Origin: Polyangia bacterium
GTDB taxonomy: Bacteria; Myxococcota_A; Polyangia; Fen-1088
Reading direction: 5' to 3'
Assembly: GCA_036268875.1 (NCBI GenBank)
Contig: DATATI010000014.1
Coordinates: 124,001-188,000, forward strand
DNA: 64,000 nt
Each line of letters opens with the position of its first letter. Position 1 is the stretch's first letter. Shown piece by piece: positions 36,126 through 48,524 of the stretch. A model generated the notes under the pieces. That model worked only from the letters and a program-made list of their open reading frames with translations. It had not been told where the DNA came from and ran no database searches. The position numbers were made by a program, and so were the translations under genes.

Positions 36126-36482
36126 CGCGACCGATAGATATTAGGATTTTTTGGCGTGCGCCGGCTCCGCGTGGGCGGGTCCTGTCGCTGCGTGGACGCC
36201 TTCCCAGCGGGTTGTCTCCACCCGCGCCACTCGCCCGCGCTGCGCCGGCTGGCAACAAAAGCGACTGTCGTGTGTATCGATGGATCCGGATCTGTCGCTC
36301 AATCGTGGGCATCGGCGAAGCGCAGCGGGGGTGATGGTTACGCTCGGAGACCCGCACGAATCTTTTGCGGGTCACCTCACCGCGGGAGCGTACGAACCCC
36401 GTCCCCCGCCAGGCCAAACCCCACCCCCGCGACAGCGAAGCCGGCGCGCGCCCCACCACCGACGCGCGCCCGTGCAGGCCCG
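36126..36482. other. Gene-free convergent spacer
   Basis: 357 bases between the ArsC-fold gene (plus) and the VWA lipoprotein gene (minus). I see no credible coding frame. It contains a perfect 8-bp hairpin GACCCGCA / TGCGGGTC (36349-36373, loop with TCTT) that may help end the minus-strand transcript, and an AT-rich stretch ATATTAGGATTTTTT just after the ArsC stop that may end the plus-strand one. Confidence 0.5.
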
Positions 36483-38117
36483 TTAGGGCGCAGTCGAAGG
36501 TGCCGTCGTCCCCGCCACGCCTGGCAGCGCATTCAACACGTCGATGTATTGCTGAAGGATGGTGATGTCGTCGATGAGATCGGCGTCCGCCCAGCCGGCG
36601 ATGCGCAGCTTGAACTTCGGTTGAAACGCCGCCAGCAGATCGCGTGCACCGCGTGGATTGATCGCCGCTTGCGCCGTGGCATCGCGCAAGGCCACGAACA
36701 GGTCCAGGATGATCGTGTTCTTCTCGATGTCGTGGGTGGAGTAAAAGCCGTCCGGCGAAGCGGTCTCGTCGCCGACCTGATAGGCGATGGCGGCGTCCTG
36801 GGTCTGGAACTCCGTCTGTCCGGGTTGCCGGTAGCGCAGGTGCAGGTTGGCCACGTCGCACTGACCGGCGGTCGGGTGCGCCGGCGTCGGTGACAGCTCG
36901 GCCATGATCGCCGAGCCGCCGCCGCGCCGACCGCCGGTGGAATCGGGCATGCTGCTGGTTCGCGAGGTCAAAAACACGCTGGGGATCCGCACCTGGCCGC
37001 CGCCCATCGACGCGCGCCACAGGTTGGTGCCGTAGACCTGCTTGACGGTGTAGGCCGGCAGCTCGTCGATGGACAGCTCCAGGTCGTAGGCGATGGGCGC
37101 GACGAAGAAGGCCAGCTCTTGCGTGAAGACTTCCTGCCCGGCGGCGGGCTGTTCGACGAAATAGAAATTGCCGCCGCCCTGTTCGGACAGATCGCGCAGC
37201 AGGCCGGCGTCGACGTCAGCGCCGAGGCCGATGGTGGTGAGGCCGATGTGTTGGTCGTTGAAGCCGGCGGACATCGCCTTGATCTGATCAACGTTGGTGT
37301 CGCCGGCCGTCGGCAGACCATCGGTCAAGAAGATCACGCGCCGCTGCTGGGTCTCGTCACCGACGGACAGCGCGGCTTTGTACCCGGTCTGCAGGCCGTC
37401 GAAGATGTCCGTGCCGCCGTTGGGCTGGATGCCGTCGATGATGGTGGAGAGCTGCGCGCGGTTGGCGCCGATGCCGGTGGGGCCGAACAGCGTCTGCACG
37501 GTGCTGTCGAAGGCCACCAGCGTGAAGGTGTCGGCGTCGCCCAGTTGATCGATCAGCAGATGCAAGCCTTGCTTGGCGAAGTCCATCTTGCCGGCATCGG
37601 CCATCGAACCCGAGCGATCCAGCACCACCACCAGATCCAGCGGCGGCTTGGTCACCGTGCTTGGATCAATCGGCGAGTTCATTCCCAGTTGCAGCAGCGT
37701 CCACTGGCCGCCGTGGACCATGTCCGGCGACACCGACAGCATGCCGTGCAGGCAGAAGGTCTGGCCACAGGTGGGCGCGGGCAGCGTGGTGTAGTGCTCG
37801 GCGAAGAAGCCGGCGGCGTCCAGCGACGCGGGCGAGGGGATGCGGCGCGCGTTCAGCGCTTCGCGAAAGGCGCCGAAGTCCTGCCCGCCGCCGGTGGCCA
37901 CGTTGCTGAAGCTGCCGCTGCCGCTGGTGCCGCCGCTGCCGCTGGTGCCAGTGACCGCACCGCTGCCGCTGCCGGCGCTGGCTGGTGGCGAGCCGAACGG
38001 CCCGTTGTTGCCGCCCCCGTTGCTGGCCGGCGCGCCGCCGGCCCCGCTACTGCTGCAGCCGACCAGCAGGCCGAGCGCTGCCGCCATCACTCCCATTGCC
38101 GTCCCGTTTGGTCTCAT
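36483..38117 (-). CDS. VWA-domain lipoprotein (secreted)
   Basis: 544 residues from the ATG at 38117, preceded by CGGAGGCGTGACC. Signal peptide with lipobox LGLLVGC, then an 80-residue Gly/Ser/Ala linker (GSGAVTGTSGSGGTSGSGS). A globular domain contains CGQTFCLHGMLSV and a VWA domain with MIDAS DRSGSM and VIFLTDGLPTAGDT. The C-terminal region has ILDLFVALRDATAQAAINPR. Similar proteins are common in myxobacterial surface proteomes; ligand unknown. It is distinct from the Bat VWA proteins, having no membrane helices. Confidence 0.85.
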   Translation of the reverse strand: MRPNGTAMGVMAAALGLLVGCSSSGAGGAPASNGGGNNGPFGSPPASAGSGSGAVTGTSGSGGTSGSGSFSNVATGGGQDFGAFREALNARRIPSPASLDAAGFFAEHYTTLPAPTCGQTFCLHGMLSVSPDMVHGGQWTLLQLGMNSPIDPSTVTKPPLDLVVVLDRSGSMADAGKMDFAKQGLHLLIDQLGDADTFTLVAFDSTVQTLFGPTGIGANRAQLSTIIDGIQPNGGTDIFDGLQTGYKAALSVGDETQQRRVIFLTDGLPTAGDTNVDQIKAMSAGFNDQHIGLTTIGLGADVDAGLLRDLSEQGGGNFYFVEQPAAGQEVFTQELAFFVAPIAYDLELSIDELPAYTVKQVYGTNLWRASMGGGQVRIPSVFLTSRTSSMPDSTGGRRGGGSAIMAELSPTPAHPTAGQCDVANLHLRYRQPGQTEFQTQDAAIAYQVGDETASPDGFYSTHDIEKNTIILDLFVALRDATAQAAINPRGARDLLAAFQPKFKLRIAGWADADLIDDITILQQYIDVLNALPGVAGTTAPSTAP

Positions 38118-38306
38118 GGTCACGCCTCCGACCCCCCGGACAAAGCAACGGCGAGGCCAGCGGGAAAGCCCGCGCAAAAGCGTGGTTTCGGCGCCGGCCC
38201 GGGTTCTTCGCCGCCCGACCCGGACAGCGCTGTCCTGATCGCGTTGCGCGGGCGCGATGCGCGCGACCGCTAGCAAGATGTCCGCGTGGTGAGGGCCACC
38301 GTTTCA

Positions 38307-38348
38307 GTCAGGAGCGCGGGCTGTGCCCGCGCGGCTCACCTTGCGGAG
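38307..38348 (+). repeat. 42-bp REP-like repeat, copy 1
   Basis: GTCAGGAG, then the perfect stem CGCGGGC-TGT-GCCCGCG, then CGGCTCACCTTGCGGAG. The flanks are identical to copy 2 (49962-50003, opposite strand), while three stem pairs differ with both sides changed. It lies between the DUF2126 stop and the VWA lipoprotein start. Confidence 0.75.
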
Positions 38349-38360
38349 ACGGGGTGGGCA

Positions 38361-38385
38361 CGCGGGAGGGCCCAGCCCTCCCGCG
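38361..38385. terminator. Perfect 10-bp hairpin downstream of DUF2126 gene
   Basis: CGCGGGAGGG - CCCAG - CCCTCCCGCG. It is placed 6 bases past the stop of the minus-strand DUF2126 gene. No T run follows, so it may be a 3' end-protecting hairpin rather than an intrinsic terminator. Confidence 0.5.
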
Positions 38386-38390
38386 ACTGC

Positions 38391-41792
<3,402 letters not shown>

Positions 41793-41885
41793 GGGCGGTG
41801 GTCGCGAAGGCCGATCGGTATCTTACGGCCACTCCTGTTACCACGAGATTTCGCGTCGAACCGTTTGCAGTAACGGCGGGCGAAA

Positions 41886-42803
41886 TCAGCCCAGAACGGG
41901 CTTCCACTTCTCGACGATGGTTTTGAGCTCGGCCAGCTCGGCCAGCCGCATGGTGGGCAGGGGGGGGCGGACCGCGCCGCCTTGCAGGCCCGCCAGGGTC
42001 ATCATTTCTTTCATCACCGTGACTTCGTACCCTTTGCGCGCGCCGCGGAAGGCGTAAAGGGGCAGCACGTACTCGCTCATCAGCTTGGCCAGCGAGGCCT
42101 GGTCGCCGGCAGCGGCCGCTTCGTGCAGTTGAATGGCCAGCTTGGGCGCGACGACAGAGATGCTAGAGGTGTACGTGCGGATCCCCAGGGCATAGTAACT
42201 GGGCACGCAGTCGTCGCCGGCGCCGCCGATCCAGTACAGGCGATCGCCGACGCGGTTGATGATCTGATGATACTTGCGCATGTCGGCCTGGCCGTCCTTC
42301 CACGCCGTCAGCGTGGGGACCTTGGCGGCCAGCTTCTCGACCCAGGCGGGGCTGGGCGCCACCCAGTCGCGGCTGTACACGAGAAAGGCCAGCGGTGTGG
42401 CGGCGCCGATGGCGGCGTAATACTCGGCCAGGCCTTCCTCGTCGGCGTTCGGGTAGTACGGGGGCAAGGCCAGGATGGCGTCGGCGCCGGCGCGCGCCGC
42501 CTCTTGCGCCAGACCGATGCCGATGGCGCGGTTGAAGCCGGTGCCGGCGATGACGGGCACGCGGCCGCGCGCCTCTTCGACGGTGGCCTTCACCACCTCC
42601 AGGTGTTCGGCCGGGGTCAGCGAGTAAACCTCGCCGGTGCCGCCCGCCGCCACCACCGCGGCGAACGGATACTTCAACATCTCTTGCAGGTTCTTGCGGT
42701 AGGCCGGCAGGTCCAGGGAGAGATCGCTCTTGAAAGGCGTGACCGGAAATCCGATCACCCCGCGAAGTTTTCCGCGCAGCTCTTCTGGTCTCATCGTGCC
42801 CAC
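41886..42803 (-). CDS. kdgD: 5-dehydro-4-deoxyglucarate dehydratase
   Basis: 305 residues of the DHDPS/NAL aldolase superfamily. GVIGFPVTPFKSDLSLDLPA, AAVVAAGGTGEVYSLTPAEH, LALPPYYPNADEEGL and the Schiff-base lysine in LTAWKDGQADM match the KdgD subgroup, as does WIGGAGDDCVPSYYALGIRT. It converts 5-dehydro-4-deoxy-D-glucarate to 2-oxoglutarate semialdehyde with loss of water and CO2. It lies 15 bases after the glucarate dehydratase stop, whose product it uses. Confidence 0.93.
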   Translation of the reverse strand: MGTMRPEELRGKLRGVIGFPVTPFKSDLSLDLPAYRKNLQEMLKYPFAAVVAAGGTGEVYSLTPAEHLEVVKATVEEARGRVPVIAGTGFNRAIGIGLAQEAARAGADAILALPPYYPNADEEGLAEYYAAIGAATPLAFLVYSRDWVAPSPAWVEKLAAKVPTLTAWKDGQADMRKYHQIINRVGDRLYWIGGAGDDCVPSYYALGIRTYTSSISVVAPKLAIQLHEAAAAGDQASLAKLMSEYVLPLYAFRGARKGYEVTVMKEMMTLAGLQGGAVRPPLPTMRLAELAELKTIVEKWKPVLG

Positions 42804-42818
42804 CTCATGCTTGGGTTC

Positions 42819-44141
42819 CTACCACCGGGGAAGAATGCGTTTCCAGGTCGGGTCGACGTGCTTTTTCATTTCGGCCTCGTCGTCCCGTTTGCGATAGGGA
42901 CAGATCGCATAGCGGGCCCGACCACGCGCCAGCTGATCATAGTCCAGCGAGACGCCCAGGCCCGGCTTATCGGTGATGCGCACGTGGCCGTCGACGATGG
43001 GCACGCGGCCGCCGGCCACGATCTCGTCCTCGGCGGACTGCCACGGATAGTGCGTGTCACAGGCGTACGTCAGGTGCGGCGTGGCCGCCGCCGCGTGCGC
43101 CATGGCCATCAGCGAAACGCCCAGGTGGCTGTTCGAGTGCATGGACAGGCCAATGCCCCAGGTGCGGCAGATCTTGCCCAGGTGCTGCACCTGCTGCACG
43201 CCGCCCCAGTAGTGCGGGTCGCACAGGATCACCTGCACGGCATCCACCTTCACGCTTTCGGGAATGTCGGCGAAGCCGGTGACGGCCACGTTGCTGCCGA
43301 GGGGCGTGTCGATCCCTTCGGCCAGCAGGCGCCGGCGCACCTCGCCCATGCCTGCCAGGCTGAAGGTGGGATCTTCCAGATAGCCGCCGTTGCCCAGCTC
43401 CTTGGCCAGCGCGCGGCCGACCTTCACCGACGTCTCCACCGACCACGCCCCGTTCGGGTCCATGCGCAGCGGCACCGTCGGGCCGAGCGCGACGTGCAGC
43501 TGGCGCACCGTCTCGACCTCGATCTCCGGATCCAGCACGCCGGTCTTGAACTTGATGTCGCGAAAGCCGTACTGCGCGACCATCTGCTTGACCTGCCGCA
43601 CCAGCGATTCGGGCGTCAGCGCCTCGCCATATTCGTCGGGGCGGGCGTCTTCGCCCTCGCCGCCGCCGCCGGCGTGCTTGTAAAACGGGTAAGCGGAGAA
43701 CGGCACCTGGTCGCGGGCGCGGCCGCCCAGCAGATCGCAAACCGGTTTGCCGATGGTCTTGCCGATCAGATCCAGACAGGCGATCTCGATGGCTGAATAG
43801 AGGCGCGCCCCGGCGTCGAGCGGATTTTCCCCCGGCACATGATAGGTCTGCGAGCGATCCAGGCTGGAGGTGCCGCTGGTGTCGATCTCGATCATCGGCA
43901 GCAGCAATCCGGCCAGGCGATAGGGATCGCCGCCGACCAGGCGCGGCCGCAACAGTTCGAAGCCCTTGGCGATGGCATCGCCGCCGTGGGTCTCGCTGAT
44001 CCCGATGACGCCGTCGCCGCTGATAAGTTCAATCACGGTGCGCAGCGCGTACGGCTGGTGCAATCCGTACGAGCTGCGCAGCGGCGGATCGGCGATGGCG
44101 ATCGAATGAACCTTGAGGTCAACAATCCGAAGGTCGCTCAT
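42819..44141 (-). CDS. gudD: D-glucarate dehydratase-type enolase-superfamily enzyme
   Basis: 440 residues from the ATG at 44141. Enolase-superfamily ligands are in place: base Lys in IKFKTG, metal ligands in RMDPNGAW, YLEDPT and LGSNVAVTGF, and the catalytic His in SMHSNSHLG. The N-terminal capping domain begins DLRIVDLKVHSIAIADPPLR. In the family it dehydrates D-glucarate (some also L-idarate) to 5-dehydro-4-deoxyglucarate, the substrate of the next enzyme. An insertion HAGGGGEGEDARPDEYGEAL replaces a loop in the middle. Confidence 0.92.
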   Translation of the reverse strand: MSDLRIVDLKVHSIAIADPPLRSSYGLHQPYALRTVIELISGDGVIGISETHGGDAIAKGFELLRPRLVGGDPYRLAGLLLPMIEIDTSGTSSLDRSQTYHVPGENPLDAGARLYSAIEIACLDLIGKTIGKPVCDLLGGRARDQVPFSAYPFYKHAGGGGEGEDARPDEYGEALTPESLVRQVKQMVAQYGFRDIKFKTGVLDPEIEVETVRQLHVALGPTVPLRMDPNGAWSVETSVKVGRALAKELGNGGYLEDPTFSLAGMGEVRRRLLAEGIDTPLGSNVAVTGFADIPESVKVDAVQVILCDPHYWGGVQQVQHLGKICRTWGIGLSMHSNSHLGVSLMAMAHAAAATPHLTYACDTHYPWQSAEDEIVAGGRVPIVDGHVRITDKPGLGVSLDYDQLARGRARYAICPYRKRDDEAEMKKHVDPTWKRILPRW

Positions 44142-44295
44142 GCGAGGACCTTGCGATAACACGGCGTCCGCGCGGACAGAACAGAAAAAGGCCTGTCTTT
44201 TGAGGACGGCTGGCGCGTCGCACCGACGGTATCAAACGATCAAACAATTCGCGCGGCCAATTGGGGAAATCGTCCGTGCGAAAGTCAGCGCGCGT

Positions 44296-45834
44296 TCACA
44301 GCACCGGGCCCAGACTCCAGGGCGCGAACTCTTCTTCGCCCACGCCGGACAGCTCGCTTTTGGTCTGTTTTCCCGAGGCGACGGCGCAGAGCTCCTCGAA
44401 GATTTGCCGGCCCACGTCAGCCACCGATGCGCCCTCCAGGATGACGCCGCAGTTGATGTCCATGTCGTCTTCCATGCGCTGGTAAAGGCGGGTGTTGGTC
44501 GCCAGCTTGATCGACGGCGTGGGCTTGCACCCGAACACCGATCCGCGGCCGGTGGTGAAGCAGATGATGTTCGCGCCGCCGGCGACCAGGCCGGTCATCG
44601 AAACCGGATCGTGGCCGGGCGTGTCCATGAAGACGAAGCCTTTGCTGGTGATGGGCTGGGCGTATTCGACCACGTCCATCAGCGGCGTGGTACCGGCCTT
44701 GGCGATGCCGCCCAGGGATTTTTCGAAGACGGTGGTCAGACCGCCGGCCTTGTTGCCGGGGGCGGGGTTGTGGTTGGTCTCGGCGCCGAACTGGGCCAGA
44801 TGTTTTTTCCACCAGGCGATGCGCGCCAGCAGCTTGTCCGCCACGGTTTTTGATTGGGCGCGGGCGATCAGCACCTGTTCGGCGCCGTCGATCTCGGTGG
44901 TCTCGGCCAGCACGCCGGTGCCGCCGTAACGGATCAATTCATCCACGGCCCAGCCCAGCGCCGGGTTGGCGGTGATGCCGGAGTTTCCGTCCGAGCCGCC
45001 ACAGTTGGTGGCCAGCACCAGTTGCGACAGTGGCTGCGGCCTGCGGCGGGCGTCGTTGGCCCGCGGCAGCAGCTGGGCCACCGCCGCCACCGCGGCCTCG
45101 ACGGCTTTGCGCACGCCGCCCGCTTCCTGAATGGTGATCACCGGCGGGCGCTGCGACGGATCGTCCATCAGCGACAGCTTGTGGCGTTCGATCAATGGCA
45201 GCGGCTGGTTCACCTCGCAACCCAGGCCCACGATGACGTACGCGGCGACGTTGGGATGGCGCGCGTAACCGGCCATCACCCGTTCGAGCAGCAAATGATC
45301 GGGCCCATTCAAGACTTGCCCGCAGCCCGACTTGTGCGTCAGCGCGATGACGCCGTCGAGGTTCGGGTACTGCTGTTTGACGTCGCGAAACCGCTCGCGC
45401 ACGAACGAGCTGACGCTGGCCGAACAGTTCACCGTGGCGATCACCGCGATGTAGTTGCGCGTGCCGACCCGTCCGTCGGGACGGGCAAATCCGTCGAAGA
45501 AGCGCATCTGCCCCGGTGAATAAAAATTCACCGGGCGGGCGTTCTTGCCGACGTCGTAGGTCTGGGCCAGCGCGCCCACTGCCAGGTTGTGCACGTGCAC
45601 CCAGTCGCCGGCGGCGATGGGCGCCGAGGCGAAGCCGATGATCTCGCCGTAACGCCGCACCGGTTCGCCGGCGGCGATCGCCCGCCGGGCCAGCTTGTGG
45701 CCGGCGCGAATGTCGTCGCGCAGCGCGATCGCCGTGCCTTCGACGGTGATCGTGGCGCCGGCGGCCAGATCGTTCTTGGCGATGGCCACGTCGTCGCGAG
45801 CGTGCAGCACGATAGCGTCGTCGGGTCGTCTCAT
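44296..45834 (-). CDS. UxaA-family hydro-lyase (galactarate/altronate dehydratase)
   Basis: 512 residues from the ATG at 45834; upstream ATGs add a poor N-terminus. The N-terminal SAF domain (about 1-80) with IAKNDLAAGATI is joined to the UxaA C-terminal domain: GRVGTRNYIAVIATVNCSAS, ALTHKSGCGQ, VGLGCEVNQ, ATNCGGSDGNSGITANPALG and FTTGRGSVFGCKPTPSIKL, an Fe-binding Cys set. Members dehydrate galactarate or altronate. Next to gudD/kdgD, galactarate to 5-dehydro-4-deoxyglucarate is most economical; altronate would fit uxaC. The sequence does not decide. Confidence 0.9.
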   Translation of the reverse strand: MRRPDDAIVLHARDDVAIAKNDLAAGATITVEGTAIALRDDIRAGHKLARRAIAAGEPVRRYGEIIGFASAPIAAGDWVHVHNLAVGALAQTYDVGKNARPVNFYSPGQMRFFDGFARPDGRVGTRNYIAVIATVNCSASVSSFVRERFRDVKQQYPNLDGVIALTHKSGCGQVLNGPDHLLLERVMAGYARHPNVAAYVIVGLGCEVNQPLPLIERHKLSLMDDPSQRPPVITIQEAGGVRKAVEAAVAAVAQLLPRANDARRRPQPLSQLVLATNCGGSDGNSGITANPALGWAVDELIRYGGTGVLAETTEIDGAEQVLIARAQSKTVADKLLARIAWWKKHLAQFGAETNHNPAPGNKAGGLTTVFEKSLGGIAKAGTTPLMDVVEYAQPITSKGFVFMDTPGHDPVSMTGLVAGGANIICFTTGRGSVFGCKPTPSIKLATNTRLYQRMEDDMDINCGVILEGASVADVGRQIFEELCAVASGKQTKSELSGVGEEEFAPWSLGPVL

Positions 45835-45863
45835 GGGAGCGGTAATCATATGCCGCAAAAAAC

Positions 45864-45902
45864 AAAAGGGCCGCCCCGTCTCGCGACGGAAGCGGCCCTT
45901 TT
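45864..45902 (-). terminator. Rho-independent terminator after porin gene
   Basis: Read on the minus strand: AAAAGGGCCGC, 17-base spacer, GCGGCCCTTTT followed by GTTTTTTG. A perfect 11-bp stem with a T run, between the porin stop and the dehydratase start. It should limit read-through from the porin into the catabolic genes. The stem is symmetric in its A/T ends and could work both ways. Confidence 0.85.
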
Positions 45903-45938
45903 AGTCCTCGGCGACGACCAAGGCCGCCGAGCTTCTTC

Positions 45939-47486
45939 CTAGAAGAACATGTACGTCGAGACCATCACCCGCTGCAGCCGGGCCGACTTGCTGCCGTCGT
46001 AGAACGTGTTCTGGTAGGTGGCGTAGTTCACCGCCAGGTGCGCGGCGGGGCCCAGACTGGCGAAGAAGCTGCCGTCAATCCACTGGTTGCTCTTCATGAC
46101 AGTGGCGTTGGTCGCCATCAGGTTATACGAGCCGGTGTCCATCAGCTTCATCATGCCGAAGTTGCCGCTGATCCAGAACAGCTTTCCGTCGTAGACAGGC
46201 AGGTGATACTGAAGACCCGCCGTCAGGCCCAGCCATTTGATCGGGATCAGCTCGGTGCCATTCCAGGCCAGGACGCCGCTGTCAAAGTTCTGCGGATACG
46301 GAACCACGGCCTGCATGGCCCCGGCGTTGGCCGCCACCCAGGGCGCCGCGCCCGGCAAGCCGCCGCTACCCAGGCCGCCGTAGAAGTCGCCGATGCCCGC
46401 GGTGTACGCCGCCTCGCCAGTGAGGGCGATGGCGTTCGACTGATCCTCCATGGTCCCGCCCAGCAGCGGCAGGAAAAGATCGCCCGAGATGCCGTAACCA
46501 GCCTTTTTAACGTAGTCGTAAGTGGCCGGCGCCGCCGTCGCGCCCGCCGGAAGGGTGAACTGCGGCAGCTTGAAGGTTCGGTAGATCCCGGAGATGCCGA
46601 GCGTCGCCGAGTCGTAACCAGGCTTGCCGGCGCCGACCACGTGGACGCCCTTCCAGGTCGGAAGCTCGAACTTGATGCCGCCTTCGAAGTCGGGCGTCAA
46701 CGAATCACGCTGGAACGGGCGAACGGCCGCCAGCGCCAGCTGCACCACCACCGCGTCGGTGACGAAGCGGTGATCAAGTCGCACCTCGGGGTTGCGGTGA
46801 TAGATCTGCCCGGTGATGCCCTGGTACTCGGGGCCGGCGGCCAGGAAGGGAACGACGCCCCAGCCGAAGACGTCCCAGGTCTGGCCGGCGATGATGTCAA
46901 CGTAAGGGGTCTCCCACTTCATGTAGGCGTGGCGCATGCGCACGACGCCGGTCGTGGTGTACGCCGCTTCGTTGCCGTAGCTGTTCGAGTAAGGGGTCGG
47001 CGCGGCGGTCGCGCCACCGAGCGGGCCAGGGGCGCCGCCGGCCGGCCCGCCACCAAAGTCGAGCTCGAGGTTGGCGGAGGCCTTCATGCCCTCCCATTCG
47101 GGCGCGTTGACCTTGAAGCCGAAGCGCGAGTTGCGCGCCGTCCACACCCAGCGGCCGTTGTTTGCGGCCTGGGTGTTCGGCTTGGCGATGATCGAATTGC
47201 CGACGCCTTCACCGGCGTTGAGGATGTTGTCGTGCCAGGTGTCGAGCTCGGCGAAGCCGTAAACTTGCAGCGCGAACTTGTTGACCGAGCCGGCCGTCTG
47301 CGACGGCGGCGAGGCGGGCTTCGGCGGCGGCGGAGGCGGTGGTTCTGGCGCGGGAGGCGGCGGCATCGGCGCTGCCGCTGCCGGCGGCGCGTCGGCCGGA
47401 GGCACTGCAGGCGCCTGAGCGCGCGCAACCGCCGAGGCCAGAAAAACCGGCACGGCAGCGATGCTCATGAGAGTTCGTTGATTCAT
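45939..47486 (-). CDS. Outer-membrane porin (DcaP-like)
   Basis: 515 residues. Signal peptide (residues 1-23, ending ARAQA), then an Ala/Pro-rich spacer of ~40 residues with a run of eight prolines, then a beta-barrel beginning FALQVYGFAELDTWHDN. Typical girdle patterns alternate aromatic residues (WVWTARNSRFGFKVNAPEW, GQTWDVFGWGVVPFLAAGP) and it ends in an aromatic strand, VMVSTYMFF. The DcaP/trimeric-porin look is convincing. Its place in a hexuronate/aldarate island suggests uptake of those acids or of oligouronides, an inference only. Confidence 0.82.
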   Translation of the reverse strand: MNQRTLMSIAAVPVFLASAVARAQAPAVPPADAPPAAAAPMPPPPAPEPPPPPPPKPASPPSQTAGSVNKFALQVYGFAELDTWHDNILNAGEGVGNSIIAKPNTQAANNGRWVWTARNSRFGFKVNAPEWEGMKASANLELDFGGGPAGGAPGPLGGATAAPTPYSNSYGNEAAYTTTGVVRMRHAYMKWETPYVDIIAGQTWDVFGWGVVPFLAAGPEYQGITGQIYHRNPEVRLDHRFVTDAVVVQLALAAVRPFQRDSLTPDFEGGIKFELPTWKGVHVVGAGKPGYDSATLGISGIYRTFKLPQFTLPAGATAAPATYDYVKKAGYGISGDLFLPLLGGTMEDQSNAIALTGEAAYTAGIGDFYGGLGSGGLPGAAPWVAANAGAMQAVVPYPQNFDSGVLAWNGTELIPIKWLGLTAGLQYHLPVYDGKLFWISGNFGMMKLMDTGSYNLMATNATVMKSNQWIDGSFFASLGPAAHLAVNYATYQNTFYDGSKSARLQRVMVSTYMFF

Positions 47487-47633
47487 GTTCGGTCTCCTAT
47501 GCTGTCATGGGGGGGCGAGGGCCCCGTGGCTGCGGATGAGGCCCCCTCTTTCGCATACCAGGCTAGAGAACGCAAGCTCTGCTACGGATTTCCGCTCAGT
47601 CGGTTTTGCCTGCGTTTCAAGTGTCCTGTCGTT

Positions 47634-47643
47634 GTTTCGAAAC
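47634..47643. promoter_or_regulatory. GTTTCGAAAC palindrome upstream of porin
   Basis: A perfect 10-bp palindrome about 150 bases before the porin ATG and touching the SDR stop codon; TGCGTTTCAAG lies 20 bases nearer the porin. Could be an operator for the porin or chance. No regulator in the window is known to match. Confidence 0.25.
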
Positions 47644-48419
47644 TATTGGTTGACTCCGCTGGCGAGGAATCCACCGTCGACCACCAGAACGTCGCCGTTG
47701 ACGAAACTTGCCGCCTCCGACGACAGAAAGACGGCGGCGCCGGCCAGTTCCTCGACTTTTCCGAATCGCTTCATCGGTGTGCGAAGCAAAAATTCGCGGC
47801 CGCGGTCCGACCCGTCCAGCAGCGCTTGATTCAACGCAGTCCGGAAAACCCCGGGAGCGATCGCGTTCACGCACACGCCGCGCGGGCCCCACTCGATGGC
47901 CAGCGATTTGGTCAGCGCCGCCACCGCCGCCTTGCTGGCGCCGTACGCCGCCACTTCGTGCAGGGCGACGAACGACGATAGCGACGCAATGTTGATGATC
48001 CGGCCGTAACCACGTTCAAGCATGTGACGGCCGAATATCTGGCAAGCGCGCAGTGTGCCGGTGAGATTGGTGTCCAGAATATCGGCCCACTCTGCCTCGC
48101 CGACAGTCAGGGTGGGTGTCCGTTTGGTCTTGCCCGCGCAGTTGATCAGAATGTCGACCTTGCCGAATGCCGCCAGCGACATGGCCAGCAGCCTGTCCAG
48201 CGATCCGCGCTCCTTCACGTCGGACGTCACGCGCAGCGATCGCCGGCCCAGCGCCTCGATCTCGGCGGCGGTGGCGTCCACCTCGGATTGGCGGCGGGAC
48301 GACGGGATCACGTCGGCGCCCGCCTGCGCAAGACCCAAGGCCAGGGTCCGGCCGATGCCTGACGTGCCGCCGATGACCACCGCCGCTCGTCCGGTGAGAT
48401 CCAACGCTGGATGCCCCAT
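47643..48419 (-). CDS. SDR oxidoreductase, gluconate/uronate-type
   Basis: 258 residues. Nucleotide loop VIGGTSGIGRTLALGLA, NCAGKTKRTP (in place of NNAG), catalytic Ser/Tyr/Lys in IINIASLSSFVALHEVAAYG-ASKAAV, and GDVLVVDGGFLASG at the end. It resembles gluconate 5-dehydrogenase and 2-dehydro-3-deoxygluconate-type dehydrogenases. Its position beside uxaC suggests reduction of fructuronate/tagaturonate-type ketoacids, or oxidation of a related sugar acid. It starts divergently from uxaC. Confidence 0.86.
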   Translation of the reverse strand: MGHPALDLTGRAAVVIGGTSGIGRTLALGLAQAGADVIPSSRRQSEVDATAAEIEALGRRSLRVTSDVKERGSLDRLLAMSLAAFGKVDILINCAGKTKRTPTLTVGEAEWADILDTNLTGTLRACQIFGRHMLERGYGRIINIASLSSFVALHEVAAYGASKAAVAALTKSLAIEWGPRGVCVNAIAPGVFRTALNQALLDGSDRGREFLLRTPMKRFGKVEELAGAAVFLSSEAASFVNGDVLVVDGGFLASGVNQ

Positions 48420-48461
48420 TGCGAAAGTCCTCCTGTGGTCGTTTCCCGACCGGGCGGTGGC

Positions 48462-48490
48462 TTGACTCCCCTGCCACCGCCACGTAGGTT
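48462..48490 (+). promoter_or_regulatory. Candidate sigma70 promoter of uxaC
   Basis: TTGACT (48462-48467), a 17-base spacer, then TAGGTT (48485-48490). It would start transcription about 28 bases before the uxaC ATG. It lies in the 105-base gap shared with the divergent SDR gene. Confidence 0.5.
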
Positions 48491-48524
48491 GCCGTGCTTA
48501 ACACGAATCGGAAAGCCAGTGGGA